A stretch of DNA of 6,047 nucleotides from Candidatus Nitrosopumilus sp. (GCA_011055585.1 DRGT01000123.1:1-6047); one strand, 5' to 3'. Positions 1 through 5,955 are shown, counted from the first letter of the stretch. Made by a program: numbers and translations. The notes: generated by a model not told the origin, from the letters alone.

Positions 1-590
1 ATTGTATGTATCAATCAAACCATATCCAACTAATCGAAGATAGGGATTTCCTACAGACCAAGGTACATCACTGGTATCAAAACCAATAATAAGTGGAATA
101 AGCCAGTAGGTATTTTTTCCATCTGTTACTGGAAGAGAATCTAATTCTTTTCCAAACAAATTATACAAAAAGTAAGGATAAAGTGTTTGCATTCTTTCTG
201 TGATGTCTTTGTAACGCATTATGTGAACTGGTTCTGTTGGAAATGAAAGCAAAAAGTTTGGCTCAAAAACCCAACTCAATGGGGGAGCTACAGTTATTCC
301 GCCTGCGCCATTGTAAAACGCACCACCCAATTCGGCACTTACATCACCTCTGTTAATAGGATAACCAGACCAAGTTTGTTCAAGTAAACCTCCTTCTCCA
401 TAATAGATGGCTCTTTGATCAAAGAATTCACTGCTATCAACAATTTGGCCATCAGTTGCTTCTAACGTAAGAAATCCAGTAGGTACGTGTGTGTAGACAA
501 GATGTTCATTGTACCATCTATCTCCCGCAGCAACTGAGGTTGGTAAAATTGGTTTCATTGAGGCAGTCCAGTACAATTTATCATTGAAAC
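1..590 (-). CDS. UPF0182 family membrane protein, internal fragment (partial at both ends)
   Basis: Read on the minus strand, this stretch is open throughout and encodes about 196 residues of a UPF0182 (PF03699) protein, a family of large polytopic membrane proteins of unknown function. It includes family-like segments such as RWYNEHLVYTH, then AIYYGEGG, then GGAFYNGAGG and PPLSWVFEPN. The coding sequence runs off the window at position 1. On its 5' side it ends at 590/591, where the sequence switches abruptly to the opposite-strand copy. The frame stays open by chance to a stop at 631-633, but homology does not continue. An automatic annotation might start it at the in-frame ATG at 556-558, which lies mid-protein. 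The N-terminal transmembrane domain and the C-terminus are absent. Positions 1-399 duplicate 591-989 in inverted orientation. The family call is good; whether this is a real gene copy or part of a chimeric join is unresolved. Confidence 0.75.
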
Positions 591-989
591 GGAGAAGGAG
601 GTTTACTTGAACAAACTTGGTCTGCTTATCCTATAAACAGAGGTGATGTAAGTGCTGAATTGGGTGGGGCACTTTATAATGGCGCAGGCGGATTGACTAT
701 AGCTCCACCATTGAGTTGGGTTTTTGAGCCAAACTTTTTGCTTTCATTTCCAACAGAACCAGTTCACATAATGCGTTACAAAGACATCACAGAAAGAATG
801 CAAACACTTTATCCTTACTTTTTGTATAATTTGTTTGGAAAAGAATTAGACTCTCTTCCAGTAACAGACGGAAAAAATACCTACTGGCTTATTCCACTTA
901 TTATTGGTTTTGATACCAGTGATGTACCTTGGTCTGTAGGAAATCCCTATCTTCGATTAGTTGGATATGGTTTGATTGATACCTATAAT
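1..989. repeat. Inverted repeat with 399-base arms and 191-base spacer
   Basis: Positions 1-399, reverse-complemented, align without gaps to 591-989. I count 15 mismatches, about 96% identity. Eleven of them fall in 591-707 of the right arm, while 708-850 and 870-982 are identical between arms. The left arm is limited only by the window edge, so the repeat may be longer. The spacer 400-590 continues the minus-strand UPF0182 reading frame. Fourteen codons differ between arms and ten of these differences are synonymous, so both arms descend from functional coding copies rather than being one sequence folded back. Confidence 0.95.
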
Positions 990-2021
990 GGTGATATTAG
1001 GTTACTAAAAGCTGGCGATGATTTCTTTACTGAAATGTTTGCTAGTCAATATGCTGAACAGATTGAACCAATGCCCGACTGGCTAAAAGAACAAGCCAGA
1101 TATCCTGTCGAATTATTTAATTGGAAAACTGAAATGTATAACATCTATCACGTCGATAATATAGAAACATTCATTCAAGCAAACGAATTCTATGAAATTC
1201 CTAGAGGCCTAGAGACATACTATATTGAAGCAAAACCACCAGGATTTGAACAAACAGAATTCATTGGTTTACTCTCTTTAGAATTAAGAGGATCTCAGGG
1301 TAGAAACTTAGCAGGCTTTATGATTGTAGAAAATGATTTGCCAAATCTTGGAAAAATGCAATTTTATGAAGTTCCATTAAACTCTACTACCAAGCTTATT
1401 GGTCCAACAGCTGTCCGTGAGGCACTTGATAGAGATCCAGACTTTGCACAATTAAAAACTCTATTAAGAAATCCTCGAATTGGTGATAACATTTTGTATC
1501 AAGTTGGTGATCATGATACTTACTTTATTCCAGTTTATACTGCTGGAGCAGGAGGTGTAGTAGCTCAATTAGGAACCATTGCAGCAGTAGGTGCAGCATT
1601 TACTGGAGAATACTATGTTGGTCTTGGCGATACTCAGGAAGAAGCATTTGAAGCATATCTTCAAAAATTATCAGGAGTTGTTATAACACCACCTTCAGCA
1701 AATGGAGAAGTAATTGAATTAGAAAGATCAGATAGAATAGATATTATCAAATCTATTTTCGAAAGTGAAGATATTAAAATTTTAGAACCTACCTCTATAC
1801 AGGTTCCATTATCTTTCAAAGAAAGTGAAATCTTCTTCTTTACAGATAAAGAACAAGCTGATACAGAAGAATTAGTATTAGAATTCATAGATGACTTTGT
1901 TAAACCTCGTACAGACAAAGTCTATCTTTGGGAAGATGGTAATGTGCTCAACTTTGGAACATTTATTGTAAGAGATAATGTTCTAGAAGTACATTACATC
2001 TCAATTGAGGTTGGCAGATAG
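591..2021 (+). CDS. UPF0182 family membrane protein, C-terminal half (5'-truncated)
   Basis: About 476 codons encode the C-terminal, presumably extracytoplasmic part of a UPF0182 protein. Full family members are roughly twice this length and begin with several transmembrane helices, none of which is here. Homology starts at 591 with GEGGLLEQTW; the codon two upstream (585-587) is an in-frame TGA belonging to unrelated, inverted sequence. A TTG at 660 can serve as a formal start (453 residues), but it falls inside the conserved region, since the minus-strand copy continues well upstream of that point. It is therefore probably not the true start. The fragment contains PPLSWVFEPN, LFGKELDSLP and DVPWSVGNPYLRL, and a glycine/alanine-rich stretch around residues 295-315 of the TTG-started form. 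It ends with TAG at 2019-2021, directly followed by the TTG of the amidotransferase gene, which suggests co-transcription. Function is unknown. Confidence 0.8.
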   Translation, partial: GEGGLLEQTWSAYPINRGDVSAELGGALYNGAGGLTIAPPLSWVFEPNFLLSFPTEPVHIMRYKDITERMQTLYPYFLYNLFGKELDSLPVTDGKNTYWLIPLIIGFDTSDVPWSVGNPYLRLVGYGLIDTYNGDIRLLKAGDDFFTEMFASQYAEQIEPMPDWLKEQARYPVELFNWKTEMYNIYHVDNIETFIQANEFYEIPRGLETYYIEAKPPGFEQTEFIGLLSLELRGSQGRNLAGFMIVENDLPNLGKMQFYEVPLNSTTKLIGPTAVREALDRDPDFAQLKTLLRNPRIGDNILYQVGDHDTYFIPVYTAGAGGVVAQLGTIAAVGAAFTGEYYVGLGDTQEEAFEAYLQKLSGVVITPPSANGEVIELERSDRIDIIKSIFESEDIKILEPTSIQVPLSFKESEIFFFTDKEQADTEELVLEFIDDFVKPRTDKVYLWEDGNVLNFGTFIVRDNVLEVHYISIEVGR

Positions 2022-2567
2022 TTGCTATTAGTTGTCGATAATGGTTCTGTATACACAAAACATCTAACTGATTTCCTTACAAATAAAATAAATTTTGAGG
2101 TACTTACACACGATAATGTAAAACTTTCGAATTTGAACAATTATGATTCATTCATCTTATCTGGTAGACGAAAAAATGATCAATTAATGAATAGTATAAA
2201 TTCAAAAATCATTAAACATTCAATTCAGAAGAGAAAATCACTTTTAGGGATTTGCTACGGAGCAGAAATATTGAATCTTACATTGGGTGGAACAATAAAA
2301 AAATCTAATTCACTTCACAAAGGCAATCAAGAAATTACAATTTCTCAAAAAAATGCTTTATGTAATGACAAAATTGAGGCATTTGAGAGTCATAATTATG
2401 AGATTTCACGATTGGCTGATTCATTAGATTGTATAGCTTTTTCTAATTCATGTAAAAACGAAATCATCAATATCAAAAATTCTAATATTTTTGGTACACA
2501 ATTTCATCCCGAAATGACTACTAATGGAAAAACATTAATTGAAAAATTTTGCCTTCTTCAAAATTAA
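2022..2567 (+). CDS. Stand-alone class I glutamine amidotransferase
   Basis: This 181-residue protein has the size and layout of the glutaminase domain that hydrolyses glutamine and passes ammonia to a partner synthetase, as in the archaeal GMP synthase small subunit (GuaAa) or anthranilate synthase component II. The N-terminus LLVVDNGSVYT matches the GuaA-type beginning. The nucleophile elbow GICYG carries Cys78, and FHPE near the C-terminus supplies His162 and Glu164, so the catalytic triad is complete. ESHNYEI around 122-128 fits the family's substrate-facing loop. The usual SGGP oxyanion strand reads SGRR (47-50), a deviation. The TTG start at 2022 follows the upstream stop codon immediately and gives the correct family N-terminus; no ATG is available nearby. 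No synthetase gene lies in the window, so the acceptor substrate cannot be assigned. The GMP synthase subunit is the closest guess; other members, including gamma-glutamyl-peptide hydrolysing types, are possible. Confidence 0.85.
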   Translation: MLLVVDNGSVYTKHLTDFLTNKINFEVLTHDNVKLSNLNNYDSFILSGRRKNDQLMNSINSKIIKHSIQKRKSLLGICYGAEILNLTLGGTIKKSNSLHKGNQEITISQKNALCNDKIEAFESHNYEISRLADSLDCIAFSNSCKNEIINIKNSNIFGTQFHPEMTTNGKTLIEKFCLLQN

Positions 2568-2612
2568 TCACTAGTAAATAAGTTGAAATATAGTAAAAAA
2601 TGATGAAACGAA

Positions 2613-2726
2613 TTGATTAACAAATTAGAAATAAAGGTAAACGAAAAGGGAGAGATCACTTCACCAAGTTATCCAGAACTAGTTTCGAAAATAAATGAAA
2701 TTATCGAAATACTAAATAACAAATAA
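2613..2726 (+). CDS. Possible small protein, 37 residues
   Basis: A TTG-started ORF encodes 37 residues, beginning MINKLEIKVNEKGEI and ending NEIIEILNNK. It has the look of a real short protein: a hydrophilic beta-like start, a PSYPEL turn, and an amphipathic helix with regularly spaced Ile and Leu. A TGA at 2604-2606 closes the frame upstream, so TTG is the only reasonable start. The AT-rich stretch TGAAATATAG (2584-2593) is centred about 25 bases before it and could be a TATA box for a leaderless message. I recognise no family. Short ORFs occur by chance in DNA this AT-rich, so the call rests on composition, start context and its fit in an otherwise empty 259-base gap. Confidence 0.4.
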   Translation: MINKLEIKVNEKGEITSPSYPELVSKINEIIEILNNK

Positions 2727-2826
2727 ACAAATCCTATTCAAAAAATATCTAATTATCTCATGTGTCATAGTTTTGTGTCTATCGCCTTAGATTAGTGTTA
2801 TATAGATTGAGCATACTGTAACAATT
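2727..2826. other. Intergenic region without a recognised gene
   Basis: These 100 bases separate the small ORF from the zinc-ribbon gene. Apart from the TATA-like box at 2798-2804 I see no ORF of interest, no strong hairpin and no tRNA-like structure. Confidence 0.5.
2798..2804 (+). promoter_or_regulatory. TATA box of the 57-residue zinc-ribbon gene
   Basis: TTATATA is centred about 26 bases before the ATG at 2827. Archaeal TATA boxes sit about 26 bases ahead of the transcription start, so the transcript would begin at or next to the start codon. No Shine-Dalgarno sequence precedes the ATG, which agrees with a leaderless message. Confidence 0.55.
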
Positions 2827-3000
2827 ATGGATGCAAGATGTCCTGAATGTCAAAAGGTTGCAGTTCTTGACGAAGATATGAAATTTGTAAAGTGCCCTCA
2901 CTGTAATTTCGAAACAGATTATGAAAATTATTTAGAAATTATGAAAGAACAAGCAGTTAACATGGCTGTAGATTACATTCCTGACAGGTCAGGATTATAA
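2827..3000 (+). CDS. Small zinc-ribbon protein, 57 residues
   Basis: The ORF starts at ATG 2827 and encodes 57 residues. Two CPxC knuckles, CPEC at 5-8 and CPHC at 23-26, are separated by 14 residues and form a classic treble-clef or rubredoxin-like zinc ribbon, expected to bind one Zn ion. After the ribbon comes an acidic, aromatic helix-like segment (ETDYENYLEIMKEQ, about 29-42) and a short tail ending DRSGL. Such proteins often act as nucleic-acid or protein adaptors, but the sequence does not show which, and I cannot name the family. The ATG is supported by the first knuckle lying just behind it and by the TATA box 26 bases upstream. The TAA stop is immediately followed by the stop of the opposing 40-residue gene, so the two transcripts must overlap unless termination is inside the genes. 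Confidence 0.8.
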   Translation: MDARCPECQKVAVLDEDMKFVKCPHCNFETDYENYLEIMKEQAVNMAVDYIPDRSGL

Positions 3001-3123
3001 TTACCAATAACTTCCTTTATCTGAACAATCTAAATGTGAACCACACTTTGGACAAAACATGTGACAAGCTTGCAAGTTTATCATCTGGTTTTCGCATTTT
3101 GGGCATTTAATTTCTTCAACCAC
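3001..3123 (-). CDS. Small zinc-ribbon protein, 40 residues (minus strand)
   Basis: A GTG-started minus-strand ORF encodes 40 residues, beginning MVEEIKCPKC. The knuckles CPKC (7-10) and CPKCG (24-28) give four likely Zn ligands, Cys7, Cys10, Cys24 and Cys27; further cysteines lie at 20 and 33. The pattern, a ribbon with almost nothing else, resembles the many tiny zinc-ribbon proteins of archaea. An in-frame TGA nine bases before the GTG limits the start to this codon. An A/T-rich TATA-like element centred about 27 bases upstream (near 3150) fits leaderless transcription. It diverges from eS6 across a 74-base gap and converges on the 57-residue zinc-ribbon gene with zero spacing. The function is not evident. 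The protein is small, but the paired knuckles make a chance ORF unlikely. Confidence 0.7.
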   Translation of the reverse strand: MVEEIKCPKCENQMINLQACHMFCPKCGSHLDCSDKGSYW

Positions 3124-3197
3124 AAATTTTCAATATTGTTTTAGTTTAAAAATAATGTCCAAACGTTAATTAGTAGTTCAGATTTTTTTGTGAATAC
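3124..3197. promoter_or_regulatory. Divergent promoter region (40-residue zinc ribbon / eS6)
   Basis: This 74-base gap must hold promoters for both directions. TTTAAAAATA at 3145-3154, read on the minus strand, is centred about 27 bases from the GTG at 3123. For eS6, the weaker TTAATTAGT at 3167-3175 is centred about 27 bases before the TTG at 3198; alternatively the 3145-3154 box serves it with a leader of roughly 20 bases. There is also an 8-base palindrome, CAATATTG, at 3131-3138. The assignments are inferred from spacing alone. Confidence 0.4.
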
Positions 3198-3728
3198 TTG
3201 ACTAACTTCAAATTAACCATTTCCGACAAAAAAGGAAAATCCTTAACTAAAGAATTGAAAGATAATGAAGCTAATCCATTATTAGGATTACAAATTGGAA
3301 AAGAAGCTGATGCAGTAATTGTCGGATTATCTGGTAAAATGAAAATAACAGGCGGTAGTGATAAATCTGGAGTTCCAATGAGATCTGATATTCATGGCAG
3401 TGCAAGAAAATACGTTTTATTAACTAAAGGTGTTGGATTGCAAGATGCTGAAAAAGGTCAACGATTTCGAAAATTAACTAGAGGTAATACAATATCTGAA
3501 GAAATTTATCAAATAAATTGTAGATTTGATGGTATAATTCCTGCAGAAAAACCAGCCGAAGAAAAAACTGATCCTCCTAAAGATGAAAAAAAGAAAGCAA
3601 AAACTGATCCTCCTAAAGATGAAAAAAAGAAAGCAAAAACTGATCCTCCTAAAGATGAAAAAAAGAAAGCAAAAACTGATCCTCCTAAAAAAACTGAAAA
3701 ACAAGGAAAAAAGAATAAGTTAACATAA
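3198..3728 (+). CDS. rps6e: Small-subunit ribosomal protein eS6 (S6e) with lysine-rich repeat tail
   Basis: Residues 1-110 are a complete archaeal eS6 domain: FKLTISDKKGKS at the start, ITGGSDKSGVPMR (50-62), DIHGSARK (64-71), LLTKGVGL (74-81) and the signature RGNTISEEIYQIN (95-107). eS6 binds the 30S subunit. Archaeal members usually stop at about 125-130 residues; this one reaches 176 through a Lys/Pro/Asp/Glu tail containing three exact copies of TDPPKDEKKKAK (residues 124-159) and a partial fourth. The tail is probably disordered and basic, perhaps contacting rRNA. The TTG start at 3198 gives the expected N-terminus; in-frame stops lie at 3171-3176 and no ATG is available. The gene is followed 21 bases later by aIF2 gamma, a familiar archaeal neighbour, so the two are likely co-transcribed. 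Confidence 0.95.
   Translation: MTNFKLTISDKKGKSLTKELKDNEANPLLGLQIGKEADAVIVGLSGKMKITGGSDKSGVPMRSDIHGSARKYVLLTKGVGLQDAEKGQRFRKLTRGNTISEEIYQINCRFDGIIPAEKPAEEKTDPPKDEKKKAKTDPPKDEKKKAKTDPPKDEKKKAKTDPPKKTEKQGKKNKLT
3567..3689 (+). repeat. Tandem repeat, 36-base unit, three exact copies plus 15 bases
   Basis: Three units at 3567-3602, 3603-3638 and 3639-3674 are identical at every base, followed by the first 15 bases of a fourth (3675-3689). The unit is twelve codons and preserves the reading frame, encoding TDPPKDEKKKAK in the eS6 C-terminal tail. Lack of any synonymous difference points to recent expansion or homogenisation by slippage or unequal recombination. Confidence 0.97.
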
Positions 3729-3749
3729 CCCAACTCTAAATTTTGACCA

Positions 3750-5012
3750 TTGCATTGGAAAGAAACTCTGCCTGATTGGTATGTAAAAAAATATGGTTAC
3801 CAACCCTGTGTAAATATTGGAACTGCAGGACATGTAGATCATGGGAAAACAACTCTAATTCAATCACTTACAGGAGTATGGACAAGTGTTCATAGTCAAG
3901 AGCTAAAGCGTGGTATTACCATTAGAGTAGGTTATTCTGATGCAGCATTTTACAAATGTAAAAGTTGTGAAGAACCATTAGGATACTCTACAACTCCGAA
4001 ATGTTCCAATTGTGGAAAAGAAAGTGAGTTATCAAGAGTAGTAAGTTTTGTTGATAGTCCTGGACACGAAAGTTTGATGGCAAACATGTTATCTGGTTCT
4101 GCATTAATGGATGGTGCTTTACTAGTTATTGCAGCAAATGAAAAAGTTCCAAAACCTCAAACGAAAGAACATTTGCTTGCACTTGAAACTCTAGGAATTA
4201 AACAAATTGTTCTTGTACAAAACAAAATTGATTTGGTTTCATACAAAGATGCAATGACAAACTATTCTGATATTACAAAATTTGTAAAAGGAACAAATGC
4301 TGCAAAATCTCCTATTATACCAATATCATCTCAATCTGGTCTTAATATTGATGCTTTAATCGGAGCTATTGAATCGAACATTAAAACACCAACACGAAAC
4401 GAATCCAAAGATGCAGTAATGCATGTGTTACGTTCCTTTGATGTTAACAAACCTGGTTCGAAAATAAAAGATATGAAGGGTGGTGTAATTGGAGGAAGTC
4501 TTACACAAGGAGTATTTGCTGTTGGAGATGAAATAGAAATTAAACCAGGACTATTAAATGAAAAAAAGAAAATCTATGAGCCATTACAAACAAAAATTGT
4601 TTCTTTAGGAACTGGCGCAGGAATAGTTGACTCTGTAAAACCAGGTGGTCTTGTGGCAATTGGAACAAAACTTGATCCAACCATGACAAGAAGTGATTCA
4701 TTTATTGGCTCAGTAATTGGTAAGCCTGGAACACTTCCAGAAACTTTGTCACAAGCAAAACTCGATATCAACTTATTTGATTCAGCTGTAGGTATCACAG
4801 GTGAAACAAAAGTTTTACCAATTCAAAATGGCGAATTATTAAGACTAAATATTGGCACAGCTCCTGTGCTTTCTAAAGTAAGCAATGTAAAATCTAATAA
4901 AATTCAAGTAGAATTAAGAAGACCAATATGTATCTTTGAAGGTGAAAACGTCGCAATTAGTAGAAGAATTGCAGAAAGATGGAGATTGATTGGAGCAGGA
5001 ATAGTTGGTTGA
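3750..5012 (+). CDS. eif2g: Translation initiation factor aIF2 subunit gamma
   Basis: This 420-residue protein is the GTPase core of aIF2, which carries initiator Met-tRNA to the small ribosomal subunit. Visible GTPase motifs are G1 GHVDHGKT (27-34), switch I RGIT (54-57), G3 DSPGH (102-106), G4 NKID (158-161) and G5 around ISSQSG (192-197). The four-cysteine knuckle typical of e/aIF2 gamma is intact: Cys70, Cys73, Cys85 and Cys88. The C-terminal half supplies the two beta-barrel domains, with KPGSKIKDMKGGVIGGSL (about 231-248) in domain II and an ending RRIAERWRLIGAGIVG characteristic of the family. Length is normal. The TTG start is forced by a TGA at 3744-3746 and yields the conserved LPDWYVKKYGYQP lead-in. 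It lies 21 bases after eS6 and overlaps the PIN gene by 8 bases, so an operon is likely. Confidence 0.97.
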   Translation: MHWKETLPDWYVKKYGYQPCVNIGTAGHVDHGKTTLIQSLTGVWTSVHSQELKRGITIRVGYSDAAFYKCKSCEEPLGYSTTPKCSNCGKESELSRVVSFVDSPGHESLMANMLSGSALMDGALLVIAANEKVPKPQTKEHLLALETLGIKQIVLVQNKIDLVSYKDAMTNYSDITKFVKGTNAAKSPIIPISSQSGLNIDALIGAIESNIKTPTRNESKDAVMHVLRSFDVNKPGSKIKDMKGGVIGGSLTQGVFAVGDEIEIKPGLLNEKKKIYEPLQTKIVSLGTGAGIVDSVKPGGLVAIGTKLDPTMTRSDSFIGSVIGKPGTLPETLSQAKLDINLFDSAVGITGETKVLPIQNGELLRLNIGTAPVLSKVSNVKSNKIQVELRRPICIFEGENVAISRRIAERWRLIGAGIVG

Positions 5013-5373
5013 CGTTATTTGTGATACAAGTTTTATAATTTATCTAGCTACCAAAAAAATTAAAAATATTGATAATATTGAAGCAGAAATTGGACAAATT
5101 AACTTCGTTATTCCTAACACAGTAAAGAATGAACTTGAAAAACTTTGCACCAATGAAAATAAGAAACTTGAAGCAAAGGCTACTCTAAATTTTATAAAAA
5201 ATCTACGTACAATTCCAATTTCAGGAAATTATGCTGATGATGCCATACTCTCATATGTAAAAGAACACGGTGGGATGATAGCAACAATGGATAAAGAATT
5301 AAAAAATAAAGCAAAATCACTTGGATCCAGTATAATCACACTTTCTAGTGATAGGATTATTTTAGATTCTTAG
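5005..5373 (+). CDS. PIN-domain ribonuclease-like protein (Fcf1/COG1412 type)
   Basis: The 122-residue product is a single PIN domain, the metal-dependent RNase fold. The expected acidic cluster is present: Asp7 in CDTSF, Glu43 or Glu45 in NTVKNELEKL, Asp78/Asp79 in NYADDAI, and Asp96 in IATMDKELK. In archaea a PIN protein of the COG1412 type, related to eukaryotic Fcf1/Utp24 (18S rRNA processing), is commonly encoded next to aIF2 gamma. That context and the absence of an antitoxin gene argue for rRNA processing rather than a VapC toxin, although the substrate is inferred. The TTG start at 5005 overlaps the aIF2 gamma stop (TGA 5010-5012) by 8 bases and places Asp7 at the standard position near the N-terminus. 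Translational coupling with aIF2 gamma is likely. The TAG stop at 5371-5373 ends the cluster. Confidence 0.88.
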   Translation: MVDVICDTSFIIYLATKKIKNIDNIEAEIGQINFVIPNTVKNELEKLCTNENKKLEAKATLNFIKNLRTIPISGNYADDAILSYVKEHGGMIATMDKELKNKAKSLGSSIITLSSDRIILDS

Positions 5374-5376
5374 AAA

Positions 5377-5384
5377 AATTTAAC
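5377..5384 (+). promoter_or_regulatory. Possible TATA box for the PEBP gene
   Basis: AATTTAAC within an A/T run is centred about 28 bases before the ATG at 5409, the position expected for a leaderless archaeal transcript. The surrounding DNA is so AT-rich that this could be fortuitous. Confidence 0.35.
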
Positions 5385-5408
5385 TTACCAATAAAAAATC
5401 AATATCCC

Positions 5409-5864
5409 ATGACCGGTTTAGAATTAAAAAGTTCTTCATTTTCTGATGGAGATGAAATCCCAAAAAAATATGGATATAAACATGGTAATGAAAATCCACC
5501 TCTCTCAATTAATGGAATCCCATCAGAAACAAAGTCACTTGCATTAATAATGGATGATCCTGATGCTAAAGCTGCTGTGGGAAAAATATGGGTACATTGG
5601 GTAATTTGTAATATCGATCCTAATACTACTGAAATACCAGAATCACATTCATTACAAAATATAATAAATGGAAAAAATGATTTTGGTGAATTAGGTTATG
5701 ATGGCCCTGCACCTCCAGACAAAAGGCATACCTATATTTTCAAACTTTATGCATTAGATACAAAACTAGATTTACAAAATGGGGTCACAAAAGATCAAGT
5801 AGAAAATGCTATAGAAAGTCATATTTTAGAACAAGCGATTCTTAAAGGAACATACGCTCCATGA
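5409..5864 (+). CDS. PEBP family protein, YbhB/YbcL type
   Basis: This 151-residue protein is a phosphatidylethanolamine-binding/Raf-kinase-inhibitor-like protein of the prokaryotic YbhB/YbcL branch, with normal length for that branch. The opening LELKSSSFSDGDEIPKKY is the typical first strand. The anion-pocket motifs follow in order: DDPDA (49-53), WVHWVICNIDP (61-71), GYDGPAPP (96-103) and His107 in the RHTYIFKLYALD segment (106-117). The usual proline after DPDA is replaced by Lys and the loop after it is short. There is no signal peptide, so it is probably cytoplasmic. The family binds phospholipid head groups or other anions; a specific role in archaea is not established. It begins with ATG 35 bases after the PIN gene and may have its own promoter. 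Family assignment is firm, function open. Confidence 0.93.
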   Translation: MTGLELKSSSFSDGDEIPKKYGYKHGNENPPLSINGIPSETKSLALIMDDPDAKAAVGKIWVHWVICNIDPNTTEIPESHSLQNIINGKNDFGELGYDGPAPPDKRHTYIFKLYALDTKLDLQNGVTKDQVENAIESHILEQAILKGTYAP

Positions 5865-5955
5865 TATGAAAACATCTGTTTAAAAAATCACGACTAAAGA
5901 TATTCAAAAACTTCTTACAAAAGAGTAATAAACAATCTCAAATCACACACGATAA
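5865..5955. other. Intergenic region with possible promoter
   Basis: These 91 bases contain no ORF I can support. GTAATAAAC at 5925-5933 is centred about 27 bases before the TTG at 5956 and could be a TATA box for the following gene. No hairpin terminator was recognised. Confidence 0.35.

Noticed and set aside
1..989. Invertible phase-variation switch formed by the inverted arms
   Set aside because: Both arms are internal coding sequence with no recombinase gene, no promoter in the spacer and no alternative complete gene produced by flipping.
1661..1918. Minus-strand ORF of 85 codons inside the UPF0182 gene
   Set aside because: Antisense shadow of a clearly coding plus-strand frame; low-complexity serine-rich product with no family features.
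2599..2606. ATGATGA resembling a C box of a C/D-box guide RNA
   Set aside because: No CTGA D or D' box at suitable spacing follows, and no terminal stem pairs around it.
2568..2826. tRNA or other structured RNA gene in the AT-rich gap
   Set aside because: No TTC loop, acceptor stem or GC-rich helix is visible.
3474..3733. Two minus-strand ORFs rich in Phe across the eS6 repeat
   Set aside because: They are antisense readings of the lysine-rich repeat (AAA/AAG read as TTT/CTT), which makes repetitive Phe/Ser strings that mimic membrane segments.
4574..4798. Minus-strand ORF of 74 codons inside aIF2 gamma
   Set aside because: Shadow of a strongly conserved gene; no recognisable protein features.
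5005..5373. VapC toxin of a toxin-antitoxin pair
   Set aside because: The gene directly upstream is aIF2 gamma, not a VapB-type antitoxin, and the context matches the conserved Fcf1-like neighbour of aIF2 gamma.
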